This document shows, piece by piece, positions 8,374 through 16,264 of a stretch of DNA of 64,000 nt. Every line of letters begins with the position of its first letter. Position 1 is the stretch's first letter. The stretch comes from Planctomycetaceae bacterium (GTDB lineage Bacteria > Planctomycetota > Planctomycetia > Pirellulales > Lacipirellulaceae), in contig PABB01000042.1 in NCBI GenBank assembly GCA_002702655.1, positions 62,001 through 126,000 on the forward strand. Direction: 5' to 3'. Under the pieces are notes generated by a model. That model made no database searches and was not told the origin of the DNA. It saw only the letters and a program-made list of their open reading frames with translations. A program made the translations under genes and the position numbers.

Positions 8374-9207
8374 TTACTCCTCCAGCCGCAGCAATTCCAC
8401 CTTGCGGAACTCGACGGGGTGGCTTTCGGACTGCAGCGAAATGGTGCCGCCGGTGAGCATTTTCTCCGCCCCGTCGTCCAGCAGCCCTTTTGCATATTCG
8501 TCGCGCGGGTCGAGTTGCGGCTCGCTGTACTCGATGACCGTCTTGCTGTTGATCTTGTGGCGGATAAGCCGGCCGCCGTGCACCTCAACTTCGCACAGGA
8601 CCCACTCGTCCTGCGGGTAAGTATCGCTGGTGCTGTTGGTGCAGTGGTCGGTGTGCAGTTTACCCTGGTAGATCACGTTCGTGCCCGGCGTGCAGAGATT
8701 TCCGGTGGGGCGCGGAGCCGTGCCGTCGCCGGCCAGCAGCTGCACCTCAAGCGACACAGGAAAGTCCTGATCCCGTTGCATGGTTTCGGGATTCTGCCCG
8801 TGGATCATGATGCCGCTGTTGCGGATCGCCCAACCGGGCCCGCCGGCCGCCTGCTCGCCGACAAATCGGTACTCGACCCGCAGCCGATAGTGCGAGAACG
8901 GTTCGTTGTAGAACAGGTGGCCGAATCGCCCGCGGAACGGGCCCTCGTACTTGTCAAAGCGAGCGACAATCTTGCCGTCCTCCACGCGAAAAGTCTCGGC
9001 GTGGTTTTCGCCCACGGGAAATCCCTTCACCTTGACGGTCCAGCCGTCGAGGTTCTTGCCGTTGAACAGCTGGATCCACTCGCCCGCGGCTTTCTCGGCC
9101 GGACTTCCGTCAACCACCAACGCGGGTTCCGCGGCGGTCGCAGTGGTCGAGGGGCCAAGTGCTGCCAAAGTCATCGCCACCGCGACGAGGAACGAGAGTC
9201 GGTGCAT
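8374..9207 (-). CDS. Secreted DUF1080 (3-keto-disaccharide hydrolase-like) protein
   Basis: A 277-residue protein with a signal peptide (residues 1-29, ending STTATAAEP) and one DUF1080 domain, a concanavalin-like beta sandwich. Typical blocks are WIQLFNGKNLDGW near the start, NSGIMIHG, PVSLEVQLLAGDG and WVLCEVEVHGGRLIRHKING-like text, ending EFRKVELLRL. Family members include 3-keto-glycoside hydrolases, and planctomycetes hold many paralogues. It probably acts outside the cytoplasm on sugars, but the substrate is unknown. The ATG at 9207 is chosen because it starts the signal peptide; the frame extends further upstream without conserved sequence. Confidence 0.88.
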   Translation of the reverse strand: MHRLSFLVAVAMTLAALGPSTTATAAEPALVVDGSPAEKAAGEWIQLFNGKNLDGWTVKVKGFPVGENHAETFRVEDGKIVARFDKYEGPFRGRFGHLFYNEPFSHYRLRVEYRFVGEQAAGGPGWAIRNSGIMIHGQNPETMQRDQDFPVSLEVQLLAGDGTAPRPTGNLCTPGTNVIYQGKLHTDHCTNSTSDTYPQDEWVLCEVEVHGGRLIRHKINSKTVIEYSEPQLDPRDEYAKGLLDDGAEKMLTGGTISLQSESHPVEFRKVELLRLEE

Positions 9208-9239
9208 GAGAAAGCCCTGCGCTTGAGTGCAATGGAAAA

Positions 9240-9366
9240 GAACCGCAGATAGACGCGGATGCACGCGAATGAGGGGAGGTCGCTTCGCGTCGAGATTGCC
9301 AAATGGCAACTGGCAATCAGTCCGTTTTGCGGCGCGCCCCTTCGTGTTCTTCGTGTCTCCGTGGTA
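9240..9366. repeat. Decayed dispersed-repeat remnants upstream of the DUF1080 gene
   Basis: Two low-complexity elements: an ACCGCAGATAGACGCGGAT-type unit near 9240-9269 and a CTTCGTGTTCTTCGTGTCTC unit near 9342-9361. Both read like fragments of intergenic repeat families, but only single copies are seen in this window. No gene is visible. Confidence 0.35.
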
Positions 9367-9377
9367 AGAAAACAGGT

Positions 9378-10640
9378 TCAAGCCGACTCGCCCGCGAGAC
9401 GGCCCGTGCTAAACGCTGCTTGAAAATTGTAACCGCCGATCGGGCCGTCGACATCGAGAATCTCGCCGGCGAAGAACAACCCCGGTGCGAGCTTGCTCTG
9501 CATGGTGCGCGAGTCGACTTCGGCCAAGTCGACTCCGCCGGCCGTGACCTCGGCCTTCTTGAACCCCAAGGAGCCGCTGATTGGAATGCAGGTTCGCTTC
9601 ACCGCAGCGACCAGCTCCGTGCGCTCGCGGCGGGCCAATTCGGCGAATGCGCGATCTGGCGGAATCTGGGCCTGTGCAAGCAGTTCAGTCGCCAAGCGGC
9701 GCGGCAGGCGCTCGGCGATCCAAGTGAGGACCTGACGACGGCCGGAGTTCCGTGCGGCGGCGGCCAGTTCGGCAGCCAACGCCTCCTCGCTGATTGCGGG
9801 AAGAAAATCGCAAATCGCCTGCCAGGCGCCGGCGTGCGGCGTGGCGGTGAGCACGCCGCTGGCGTTCATCGCCGCCGGGCCGGACAGGCCGAAGTGCGTC
9901 AGCAGCAGCGATCCGCGGCGGGTGCGCTCGGCGCGCTGCCGCTTGGTTGCCGCGACAGGTGCGGTTTCGTCGCCGGGGCGCAGTTCGATTTGCACGTCCG
10001 GAACGGTCACGCCGCGCAACTCGGCCACCCATCGTGCCGACGACGCCAATGGCGCCAGCGCTGGCCGCGGGGGGATGATTTTGTGCCCCAGCGCCTTGGC
10101 CCAGCCGTAGCCGTCGCCGGTCGTGCCGCAGCCTGGGTAAGATTGCCCGCCGACGGTCACGATCACGGCCGCCGCCGTGGCGTCGTCGCCCGTCGTGCTC
10201 ACGATCCAATAACCACCGTCTGCGCGGATGCCGGTGACCGGCGTCTCGCGACGCAGCTGGGCGCCGCTCGTGCGGAGCATCTCCAGTAGCGCTCGCTGGA
10301 CCTCGACGGCGCTGTCACTTGCCGGGAAGACTTTCCCGCCGGGCTCCACCTTGGTCGCGACGCCGGCGGCGTGAAACATCTCGACGACCGCGTCGGGATC
10401 AAACGCGGCGAGGGCCGACCGCAAAAACGCCCCCTGCCGGCGGCCAAAGGCGGCGGCAATCCCCGCGGCGTCGGTCGCGTGGGTCAGATTGCACCGCGTG
10501 CCGCCCGACATCAGGATCTTCGCGCCGCACTTGCGATTTTTTTCCAGCAGGAGCGTACGACGGCCCCGCTCGGCAGCACGAGTCGCGGCCACCAATCCAG
10601 CCGCTCCTGCGCCCACGACGATCACGTCCCAATGTTCCAT
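9378..10640 (-). CDS. HI0933/YhiN-family FAD-dependent oxidoreductase
   Basis: A 420-residue flavoprotein of unknown substrate. The N-terminal dinucleotide-binding motif VVGAGAAGLVAATRAAERG is followed by LLLEKNRKCGAKILMSGGTR and CNLTH, which mark the HI0933 family. Later blocks include GGQSYPGCGTTGDGYGWAKA and, at the C-terminus, FFAGEILDVDGPIGGYNFQA, which closes the FAD site. Length is usual. The ATG at 10640 begins right before the FAD motif. Members have been linked to tRNA or redox metabolism only by annotation. Confidence 0.92.
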   Translation of the reverse strand: MEHWDVIVVGAGAAGLVAATRAAERGRRTLLLEKNRKCGAKILMSGGTRCNLTHATDAAGIAAAFGRRQGAFLRSALAAFDPDAVVEMFHAAGVATKVEPGGKVFPASDSAVEVQRALLEMLRTSGAQLRRETPVTGIRADGGYWIVSTTGDDATAAAVIVTVGGQSYPGCGTTGDGYGWAKALGHKIIPPRPALAPLASSARWVAELRGVTVPDVQIELRPGDETAPVAATKRQRAERTRRGSLLLTHFGLSGPAAMNASGVLTATPHAGAWQAICDFLPAISEEALAAELAAAARNSGRRQVLTWIAERLPRRLATELLAQAQIPPDRAFAELARRERTELVAAVKRTCIPISGSLGFKKAEVTAGGVDLAEVDSRTMQSKLAPGLFFAGEILDVDGPIGGYNFQAAFSTGRLAGESA

Positions 10641-10681
10641 GGGCGTCAGCGTAAGCCACGACTGGAGCGACGACTAGTTAG

Positions 10682-10752
10682 AGTGCCACGGCTCTGTGAG
10701 CCGTGCCAAAGCGGAGCGGGCGGGGCGTGCAGGAACAGAGCCGTGCCACGCT
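10682..10752. repeat. Inverted repeat of the GCCACGGCTCTGTGAGCCGT family
   Basis: A palindromic unit GTGCCACGGCTC-n-GAGCCGTGCC (10682-10707) faces a partial complement ending ACAGAGCCGTGCCACG (10735-10750). Other copies are at 16231-16254, 34375-34449 and 55979-56054. Confidence 0.85.
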
Positions 10753-10849
10753 TGGTCATGAGGAAACGGCGTTCACTGGGGGTCTGCTAAGCTGCGTCCC
10801 CTGCCCCCCCCTGCTGTGAGCTGACCGCTGATAGCTGAAAGCTTCTCCC

Positions 10850-11701
10850 CTACCGATCAAACCACTTCTTGATCGAGTACACGGTCGCTTGCCGGCCCGC
10901 GCGGGCGATGCTGGTGGTCAGCGGGATGCTCTTGGGGCACACGGCCACGCAGTTTTGGGCGTTGCCGCAGATTTGGATGCCGCCGGGGCCGGTGAGCGCT
11001 TCGATGCGGTTGGCGGCGTGCATCTTGCCCGTGCCGTGTTCGTTGAACAGCACCGCCTGGCTGATCGGAGCGGCGCCAATGAACGCCTGGTCGTAAACCG
11101 CGTTTTCGCGAGCTTCAAACTCGGCGTCAGTCTCGTTGGGACGGCGAGTCAGTTCCACCTTGGTGTACTGCGGACAGGCTTCGAGGCAGCAGCCGCACGT
11201 CATGCATTCCGACAGCGGGTAGCGGATGCTTTGGGAGTCCTGCGACTCGCGGGGTCCCGGTCCGCGGTCGGCGTAGTCGTCGACCTCGACCCAAGCTTCC
11301 ACTTTCTCCAGCGCCCGGAACATCCGCCGGCGGTCGACGCACAGGTCCCGCATCACCGGGAACTTGCTCATGGGCCGCAATTCAAAGCCCGAGGCGTCCT
11401 CCTCCAGCAGCTTATCGACCAGGGTCGAGCAGCTCTGCCGCGTCACGCCGTTGACCAACATCGTGCAGGCCCCGCAGACCTCTTCCAGGCAGTTGCAGTC
11501 CCAGGCCACCGGCGTGGTGGCGTCGCCGTCGGAGGTGGTCGCCTGCGCCGCGATCTTCTGCAGCACGCTGATCACGTTCAGGTTGGGCTCGTAATTGATC
11601 CGGTGCCGTTCCCAGTAGCTGGGCTCGCCCGGGGCGGCTTGGCGAAGGATGCGGACCTCGAACGAACTCGGCTTAGCGTGTGCGTCGGCGGGAGCGATCA
11701 T
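10850..11701 (-). CDS. sdhB: Succinate dehydrogenase iron-sulfur subunit
   Basis: Electron-transfer subunit of complex II on the inner face of the cytoplasmic membrane. The 283-residue product holds all three cluster motifs. CNCLEEVCGAC plus a later C (RQSC) form the [2Fe-2S] ferredoxin domain, CMTCGCCLEACP the [4Fe-4S] cluster, and CGNAQNCVAVCP the [3Fe-4S] cluster. Length and the KWFDR-like basic end fit non-proteobacterial SdhB. The ATG at 11701 is chosen; a start at 11740 is possible. sdhC and sdhA lie at 18.3-21.3 kb on the other strand, so this operon is split. Confidence 0.95.
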   Translation of the reverse strand: MIAPADAHAKPSSFEVRILRQAAPGEPSYWERHRINYEPNLNVISVLQKIAAQATTSDGDATTPVAWDCNCLEEVCGACTMLVNGVTRQSCSTLVDKLLEEDASGFELRPMSKFPVMRDLCVDRRRMFRALEKVEAWVEVDDYADRGPGPRESQDSQSIRYPLSECMTCGCCLEACPQYTKVELTRRPNETDAEFEARENAVYDQAFIGAAPISQAVLFNEHGTGKMHAANRIEALTGPGGIQICGNAQNCVAVCPKSIPLTTSIARAGRQATVYSIKKWFDR

Positions 11702-11965
11702 GGCGTTTACTGGGGGGCGATGGCAGACGATGGCGTGCACCGGCTAGCGCGACCGCGTCCAGGGTCGCTCGGTGCATCAAGCTCGATTGTAGGGAACCCC
11801 GGCGGGGCCGCCAAGGAGAACCTCGCGGGCAGTCGGGGCCGGCGACAGTCCTCCTCGCCAGGTGAAAACCGAGTGCAAGGCCGGTCCCATCACCGAGTCG
11901 GCAGATTGGAATTGCTGCGGCGACGGGCATCGCTGGCGGTTGCGAGTCAGGCCGTCGCGGCGAGA

Positions 11966-13765
11966 ATGGCTGGCATGCCGTCGTCAGCCCCCGCCGTTGC
12001 CGATTCCTCGCGGACCAACGTCGCCGATCGTCTGGAAACCATCGCCCGTCGTCTGCCCGACGCCGTGGGGGTCGCCTGTCCCGGCCGGGGCGACGTGGCG
12101 GGGCAGCGCGAGTACGCGACCTGTACGTTCCGCGAACTCAACGACGACGCCACGGCGCTGGCCCGCGGATTGGTCGACTTGGGCGTGCGCCCCGGGACGC
12201 GGCTGGTGCTGCTGGTGCGGCCCGGCGTCGAGTTCGTGAAGCTGGTGTTCGCGCTGCTGAGGTGCGGGGCGACGACCGTGCTGGTCGACCCGGGCATGGG
12301 CCGCGCGCACCTACTGGATTGCCTGGCGGCGACCCAGCCGCACGGATTTGTGGCGATCAGCGCCGCGCAAGCCGTGCGGCGGGTGTACGGCCGGCGATTC
12401 CCCCGGGCGCGGCTCAACGTGACGGTCGGCCGGCGGTGGTTCTGGGGCGGAGCCACGTACCGCGGGCTGCTGCGCGCCGGTCGCCGCAGTGCGGCGGCGT
12501 TGCCGGACACGCGCGCCGGTGATTCCGCGGCGATTATCTTCACCTCCGGCAGCACGGGGCCGCCCAAGGGCGTGCTGTACACCCACGGCATGTTCGACGC
12601 CCAGGTACGCGACATTGCCGATCGCTACGGGCTGAGCCCCGGCGGCGCCGACTTGGCGTGCTTCCCGCTGTTCGGGCTGTTCAACTCGGCGATGGGCGTG
12701 ACGACGGTCTTTCCCGATATGGACTTCTCTCGCCCCGCGGCCGCCGACCCGGCCAAGCTGCTCGCCGCGGCCAGCGATTGGCAAGTGACCCAAGCGTTCG
12801 CGTCGCCCGCGGTGTGGGACAAGCTGAGCCGCTACCTGGACGATCACAGCGAGCGGATCAACACGCTGCGCAAGGTGTTCTCGTGCGGGGCGCCCGTGCC
12901 CGCTGCCGTGCTGCGGCGCACCTTGGGGTGCATCTCGCCCGATGCGCAGATGCACACGCCCTACGGAGCGACCGAGTCGTTGCCGGTGGCGACGATCGCG
13001 GCGGCCGAGGTGCTGGGCGAGACGGCCGCGTTGACCGACGCCGGCGCGGGGGTGTGCGTCGGCAGCAGATTCGACTCCGCCGAGTGGCGCGTGATCCGCA
13101 TTACCGACCAGCCGATTGCCACGCTGGCCGACGCCCAGGAGCTGCCGGTGGGCGAGATTGGCGAGCTGGTCGTACGCGGGCCGCAGGTGTCGCCATCGTA
13201 CGTGGTGGATCCGGGCGGCGGCGCCACTACCGTTGGGGTGGGGCAACAGGGGGCTGACGCCCCCCGCTCGCCGGCCAATGCCCGCTCGAAGATTGCCGAG
13301 GGGGACGCGGTGTGGCACCGCATGGGCGACGTCGGCTATTTGGACCAGCAGGGGCGGTTTTGGTACTGCGGTCGCAAGGCGCATCGCGTTGAAACGGACC
13401 ATGGAACGCTCTTCACTGAATGCGTGGAGGCAATCTTCAATAAACACGAGTTCGTGCGGCGAACGGCCCTGGTCGGCGTTGGCGAACGCCCGAGGCAGGA
13501 ACCAGTGCTCGTCTTCGAACCCGACCGGGGCGATCCGACCGTGTTCGAAGACTTTCTTGACGGCGAAACCGGGAAGCCCGTCTCTCGCGAGGACGTTATT
13601 CGTCGGATTCCAAGCGACTTTGCCGCCATTGCAGAGCAGCACGCGTTGACTCGAACCATCCGACGATTTCTCCGCCACGACGGTTTCCCGGTCGATGTGC
13701 GGCACAATTCGAAGATTCGCCGCGAAGATCTCGCCGCCTGGGCCGCCACGCAGCTGAATTCATAA
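11966..13765 (+). CDS. OleC-like acyl-AMP ligase (long-chain fatty acid/olefin type)
   Basis: A 599-residue ANL-superfamily adenylating enzyme. The AMP motif IIFTSGSTGPPKGVLYTH lies near residues 190-207. The acid-rich core HTPYGATESLPVA and the hinge region GDVGYLDQQGRFWYCGRKAHRV resemble OleC beta-lactone synthetases and fatty-acyl-CoA ligases annotated with them. No oleA, oleB or oleD lies nearby, so a plain acyl-CoA ligase role is also possible. About residues 424-446, just before KIAEGDAVWHRMGD, are a non-conserved insertion encoded by a dispersed repeat. ATG at 11966 or 11975; the frame is open far upstream over sdhB but without conserved sequence. Confidence 0.82.
   Translation: MAGMPSSAPAVADSSRTNVADRLETIARRLPDAVGVACPGRGDVAGQREYATCTFRELNDDATALARGLVDLGVRPGTRLVLLVRPGVEFVKLVFALLRCGATTVLVDPGMGRAHLLDCLAATQPHGFVAISAAQAVRRVYGRRFPRARLNVTVGRRWFWGGATYRGLLRAGRRSAAALPDTRAGDSAAIIFTSGSTGPPKGVLYTHGMFDAQVRDIADRYGLSPGGADLACFPLFGLFNSAMGVTTVFPDMDFSRPAAADPAKLLAAASDWQVTQAFASPAVWDKLSRYLDDHSERINTLRKVFSCGAPVPAAVLRRTLGCISPDAQMHTPYGATESLPVATIAAAEVLGETAALTDAGAGVCVGSRFDSAEWRVIRITDQPIATLADAQELPVGEIGELVVRGPQVSPSYVVDPGGGATTVGVGQQGADAPRSPANARSKIAEGDAVWHRMGDVGYLDQQGRFWYCGRKAHRVETDHGTLFTECVEAIFNKHEFVRRTALVGVGERPRQEPVLVFEPDRGDPTVFEDFLDGETGKPVSREDVIRRIPSDFAAIAEQHALTRTIRRFLRHDGFPVDVRHNSKIRREDLAAWAATQLNS
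13248..13273. repeat. Dispersed palindrome lying in frame inside the OleC-like gene
   Basis: The hairpin GGGGGCTGACGCCCCCCGCT is, on the opposite strand, identical over about 24 nt to the intergenic copy at 24414-24441. It differs by one base from the copy at 4277-4305. Translation passes through without a stop and adds residues around GQQGADAPRSPANA. Confidence 0.85.
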
Positions 13766-13835
13766 GGGAGGGCGAGTCTCCTGCCGAGCCGGCGCTGGGC
13801 GCCCGCTTCTGGCTCGGCAGGAACCTCGCCCTCCC
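13766..13835. repeat. Inverted repeat directly after the OleC-like stop codon
   Basis: Arms of 25 bp (13766-13790 and 13811-13835; GGGAGGGCGAG... against ...CTCGCCCTCCC) match at 23 of 25 positions. The 20-nt centre contains GGGCGCCC. The left arm begins at the first base after TAA. No T-run follows, so if it terminates transcription it is not by the classical mechanism. Confidence 0.85.
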
Positions 13836-13993
13836 AGATGCCCGTGAGTTGCTTGTCTTCGGGGTCCGCCCCCCTGCCAGCAAGCTGGCGCCAGCCCCCC
13901 GCTGGCGTTGCCCTGCTCCGGGCCGTTCGCTAGCCTTCGCGGCCCTACGGACGCAGAGCACTTGACTCTGACATTGCCAGCGAGGCCAGCGCC

Positions 13994-14707
13994 ATGCCGA
14001 CTCCGCCTGCCGACGACAGTCCCGACTCCAGTTGCACGACGGCGGAGTCGCCGGTCCTGCTGCCTTATTTGGCCGCTGCGACGTTTCGCCCCGACCCGGC
14101 GCTGTTGGCCGCATTCGGTTTGTGGCCCGACCAGTTTGCCGGCGAGACAATCGTCGACTTCGGCGGCGACGGCGATCTGCCGGGGCGGTACTTCAGCGAC
14201 TCGCGTGTGGCGGCAATCGACGCGGCGGACCGGACGGCCGTGGCCGAGTTCGCGGGCCGCGCTTCGTGCGTCGTGTCGATCAATGCGCAGGGGCTGATCG
14301 ACAACCCCGCGCGCGGGATACTGGGCATGCAGCAATGTCTCAAGCCATACGGCGTGGCGGTCGCGTCGGTCGACATGCCCGCGGCCGACGGCTCAACATC
14401 GTCGACATTGACGCCCGAATCGCTTATCGACGACGCGATTGCCGCCGGCTTGCGGATCGAACGCGGCTACCTCTACACGCCGCAGCGCCGCAACTATCGC
14501 AGCGGGTATGCGTGCACGATTGTGGCGCGGATTCGGCAAACCGGCCAGGACGACGGCCGCCACGCCCCGCTACTGCCGCTGCGCAACGGCGTGCAATTGC
14601 TATGGGACGACGCCAGTCGCCATACGGGCAGCCTCGCCCGTCGGGCCCGCCGGGTCGTCCGCGGCGAGTCGCGCACCGTGCAACGCTGGCTGGGCAAAGC
14701 GGCGTAG
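13994..14707 (+). CDS. Degenerate methyltransferase-like protein
   Basis: A 237-residue protein. Around residues 45-85 the pattern IVDFGGDGDLP followed by VAAIDAADR looks like motifs I and II of a Rossmann methyltransferase, but the glycine pattern is altered, so SAM binding is doubtful. A later block (GILGMQQCLKPYGVAVASVD) resembles the strand after the catalytic motif. The C-terminus is basic (RRARRVVRGESRTVQRWLG). A GAGG ribosome site precedes the ATG by about 10 nt. No clear homologue is recognised and no function is assigned. Confidence 0.65.
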   Translation: MPTPPADDSPDSSCTTAESPVLLPYLAAATFRPDPALLAAFGLWPDQFAGETIVDFGGDGDLPGRYFSDSRVAAIDAADRTAVAEFAGRASCVVSINAQGLIDNPARGILGMQQCLKPYGVAVASVDMPAADGSTSSTLTPESLIDDAIAAGLRIERGYLYTPQRRNYRSGYACTIVARIRQTGQDDGRHAPLLPLRNGVQLLWDDASRHTGSLARRARRVVRGESRTVQRWLGKAA

Positions 14708-14719
14708 GACCCGCGGCGA

Positions 14720-15352
14720 TCACACCGACTCGATATGCAGCCCCCGGCGGCGGCGTTCTTTGCGGCGGACTTCGTCGATCATCGTGGCCACGTTGCGCAC
14801 GTTGTTGATGCCCGTGATGTCGAACTCGGGCGTCGTGGCGTCGCTGGAGGTGATCCGCACCGTGCCGACGCCCAGCATCCGCTCGATCGGCCCCTGGCGG
14901 TAGGTGACGTCGTCGACGTCGATGGCCTCGATGCGGTCAATCTCGCGCCATAGCAGGCCGCGCTCATGCAACAGCCGCTGGTTGGTCAGGTAGTAGTGGA
15001 CGGTCACCTGCCGGTACAGGAGCGTCAGCAGCGAGCCGATCCAGACGACGGCCAAGGCGCCGGCGACGCCCAGCCAGCCCGGCGTGGAGAACTTGGCGAC
15101 GAAGGCCATCACGACCAGCGCGATCGAGAGCACGCCGGCGGTGATCCAGGTGCCGATCATCGCCCGGTGCGAGAACTGGCCCTGCCACAGGATCTGCTCG
15201 GGCTCGTCGTCGTCATCGCCGCCGCGGGCCAGCGCCGCGGCGAATCGCTGCTTGGCGTTCATGTCGGTGGCCAGGTCGCCCATCGGGGCGCCGCATTTGT
15301 GGCAGAAGGCCGCATCGTCGGGAGCGGCCGCGCCGCACTGATTGCATTTCAT
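14720..15352 (-). CDS. Zinc-ribbon and bacterial PH-domain membrane protein
   Basis: A 210-residue protein. Residues 3-21 form a zinc ribbon (CNQCGAAAPDDAAFCHKCG). Two membrane segments follow at about 65-90 and 93-112 (TAGVLSIALVVMAFVA and WLGVAGALAVVWIGSLLTLL). After them comes a bPH domain (VHYYLTNQRLLHERGLLWRE, IDRIEAIDVDDV, GVGTVRITSSD), like YdbS/YdbT membrane proteins. The PH domain is probably cytoplasmic. Role unknown. The adjacent nrdR is divergent. Confidence 0.85.
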   Translation of the reverse strand: MKCNQCGAAAPDDAAFCHKCGAPMGDLATDMNAKQRFAAALARGGDDDDEPEQILWQGQFSHRAMIGTWITAGVLSIALVVMAFVAKFSTPGWLGVAGALAVVWIGSLLTLLYRQVTVHYYLTNQRLLHERGLLWREIDRIEAIDVDDVTYRQGPIERMLGVGTVRITSSDATTPEFDITGINNVRNVATMIDEVRRKERRRRGLHIESV

Positions 15353-15604
15353 GGCTGGAAGAGGCGCACGGTTGAGAGGTCAGGGGACAGGGACCTGAAA
15401 GTGCGGTTGCCCGCGGCGGCTCATTGTACCCGGCGAGCGGGCGCCGTAAGGCCCTTGTTAACTGGCGCACCTGGTCTCGCTTGCCGAGCCATCCGACCGA
15501 AGACCGCCGTTTCTGGCCGATCGCTGACAGCCGAAAGCCGATGGCCCCGCTTGCTCGGCGGCATGCCGCACGACGGCAGTGCATTCGCTGAACATTTGCG
15601 AATC

Positions 15605-15632
15605 TTGCCGACGGTGTGCCGCGGGGTATGAT
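15605..15632 (+). promoter_or_regulatory. Sigma70-type promoter for nrdR, probably leaderless
   Basis: TTGCCG (15605-15610), a 16-nt spacer and TATGAT (15627-15632). The nrdR ATG is 8 nt downstream, leaving no room for a ribosome-binding site. Confidence 0.65.
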
Positions 15633-15640
15633 GAGCGGCC

Positions 15641-16108
15641 ATGAAATGCCCTTTCTGTCGCGTCGATAACGACAAAGTCATCGATTCCCGAGCCTGCCAG
15701 GACGGGTTTTCGATCCGCCGCCGGCGGGAGTGCCTGTCGTGCCAACGGCGGTACACCACCTACGAGCGGATCGAAGAGGCCGCCATCAAGGTGGTCAAAC
15801 GCGACGGTTCGCGCGAAACCCTCTCCCGCGAGAAGATCAAGCAGGGCCTGGAGCGGGCCTGCTGGAAGCGGCCCATCAGCGACCGCGACATCGAACGCTG
15901 CATCGCGGCGATCGAGAACGACATCTACAGCAGCTTCGACGCCGAAATCGACAGCCAGCGGCTCGGCGAGCTGGTCATGGAGCACCTGCGCGACCTCGAC
16001 GAGGTGGCCTTCGTGCGGTTCGCCAGCGTTTATCGGCAATTCGCCGACGCGGGTGACTTTGTCGACGAGCTGCGACCGTTCCTGTCGGATCGCAAGGCCC
16101 CGCGGTAG
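15641..16108 (+). CDS. nrdR: Transcriptional repressor NrdR
   Basis: Represses ribonucleotide reductase genes when dATP and ATP are bound, acting on NrdR boxes. The 155-residue protein has the zinc ribbon (CPFC at 3-6 and CLSC at 31-34, with SRACQDGFSIRRRREC between) and an ATP-cone (about 45-135, VVKRDGSRETLSREKIKQGL). Length is standard. The ATG lies 8 nt after a -10 box, so the message is probably leaderless. No nrd gene is in the window. Confidence 0.96.
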   Translation: MKCPFCRVDNDKVIDSRACQDGFSIRRRRECLSCQRRYTTYERIEEAAIKVVKRDGSRETLSREKIKQGLERACWKRPISDRDIERCIAAIENDIYSSFDAEIDSQRLGELVMEHLRDLDEVAFVRFASVYRQFADAGDFVDELRPFLSDRKAPR

Positions 16109-16127
16109 TGGCGGTGATTTCGGATAG

Positions 16128-16219
16128 GGGTGGCTGGGGACGACCGAAGGGAGCCCCCAGTGGCATCGGAATCACGAATTGCATTCCTGGGGGTTCGCTG
16201 CGCTCGTCCCCAGCCACCC
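16128..16219. repeat. Inverted repeat of the GGTGGCTGGGGACGA family
   Basis: Arms at 16128-16160 and 16186-16219 (GGGTGGCTGGGGACGA... against ...TCGTCCCCAGCCACCC), with GAGCCCCCAG and CCTGGGGGTTCGC on the inner sides. A second copy lies at 21311-21404. It sits between the convergent nrdR and purH. Confidence 0.85.
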
Positions 16220-16230
16220 AATCGTTTCAG

Positions 16231-16254
16231 CACGGCTCGCAGAGCCGTGGCACG
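16231..16254. repeat. Single arm of the ACGGCTCGCAGAGCCGT family
   Basis: CACGGCTCGCAGAGCCGTGG and the following CACG match the right arm of the repeat at 34424-34449. Only one arm is present here, 10 nt before the purH stop. Confidence 0.8.
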
Positions 16255-16264
16255 CGGGCTTGGC

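Noticed and set aside
10889-11965. Long upstream extension of the OleC-like frame
   Set aside because: It runs antisense to the conserved sdhB gene and contains no ligase sequence; it is a GC-rich shadow frame.
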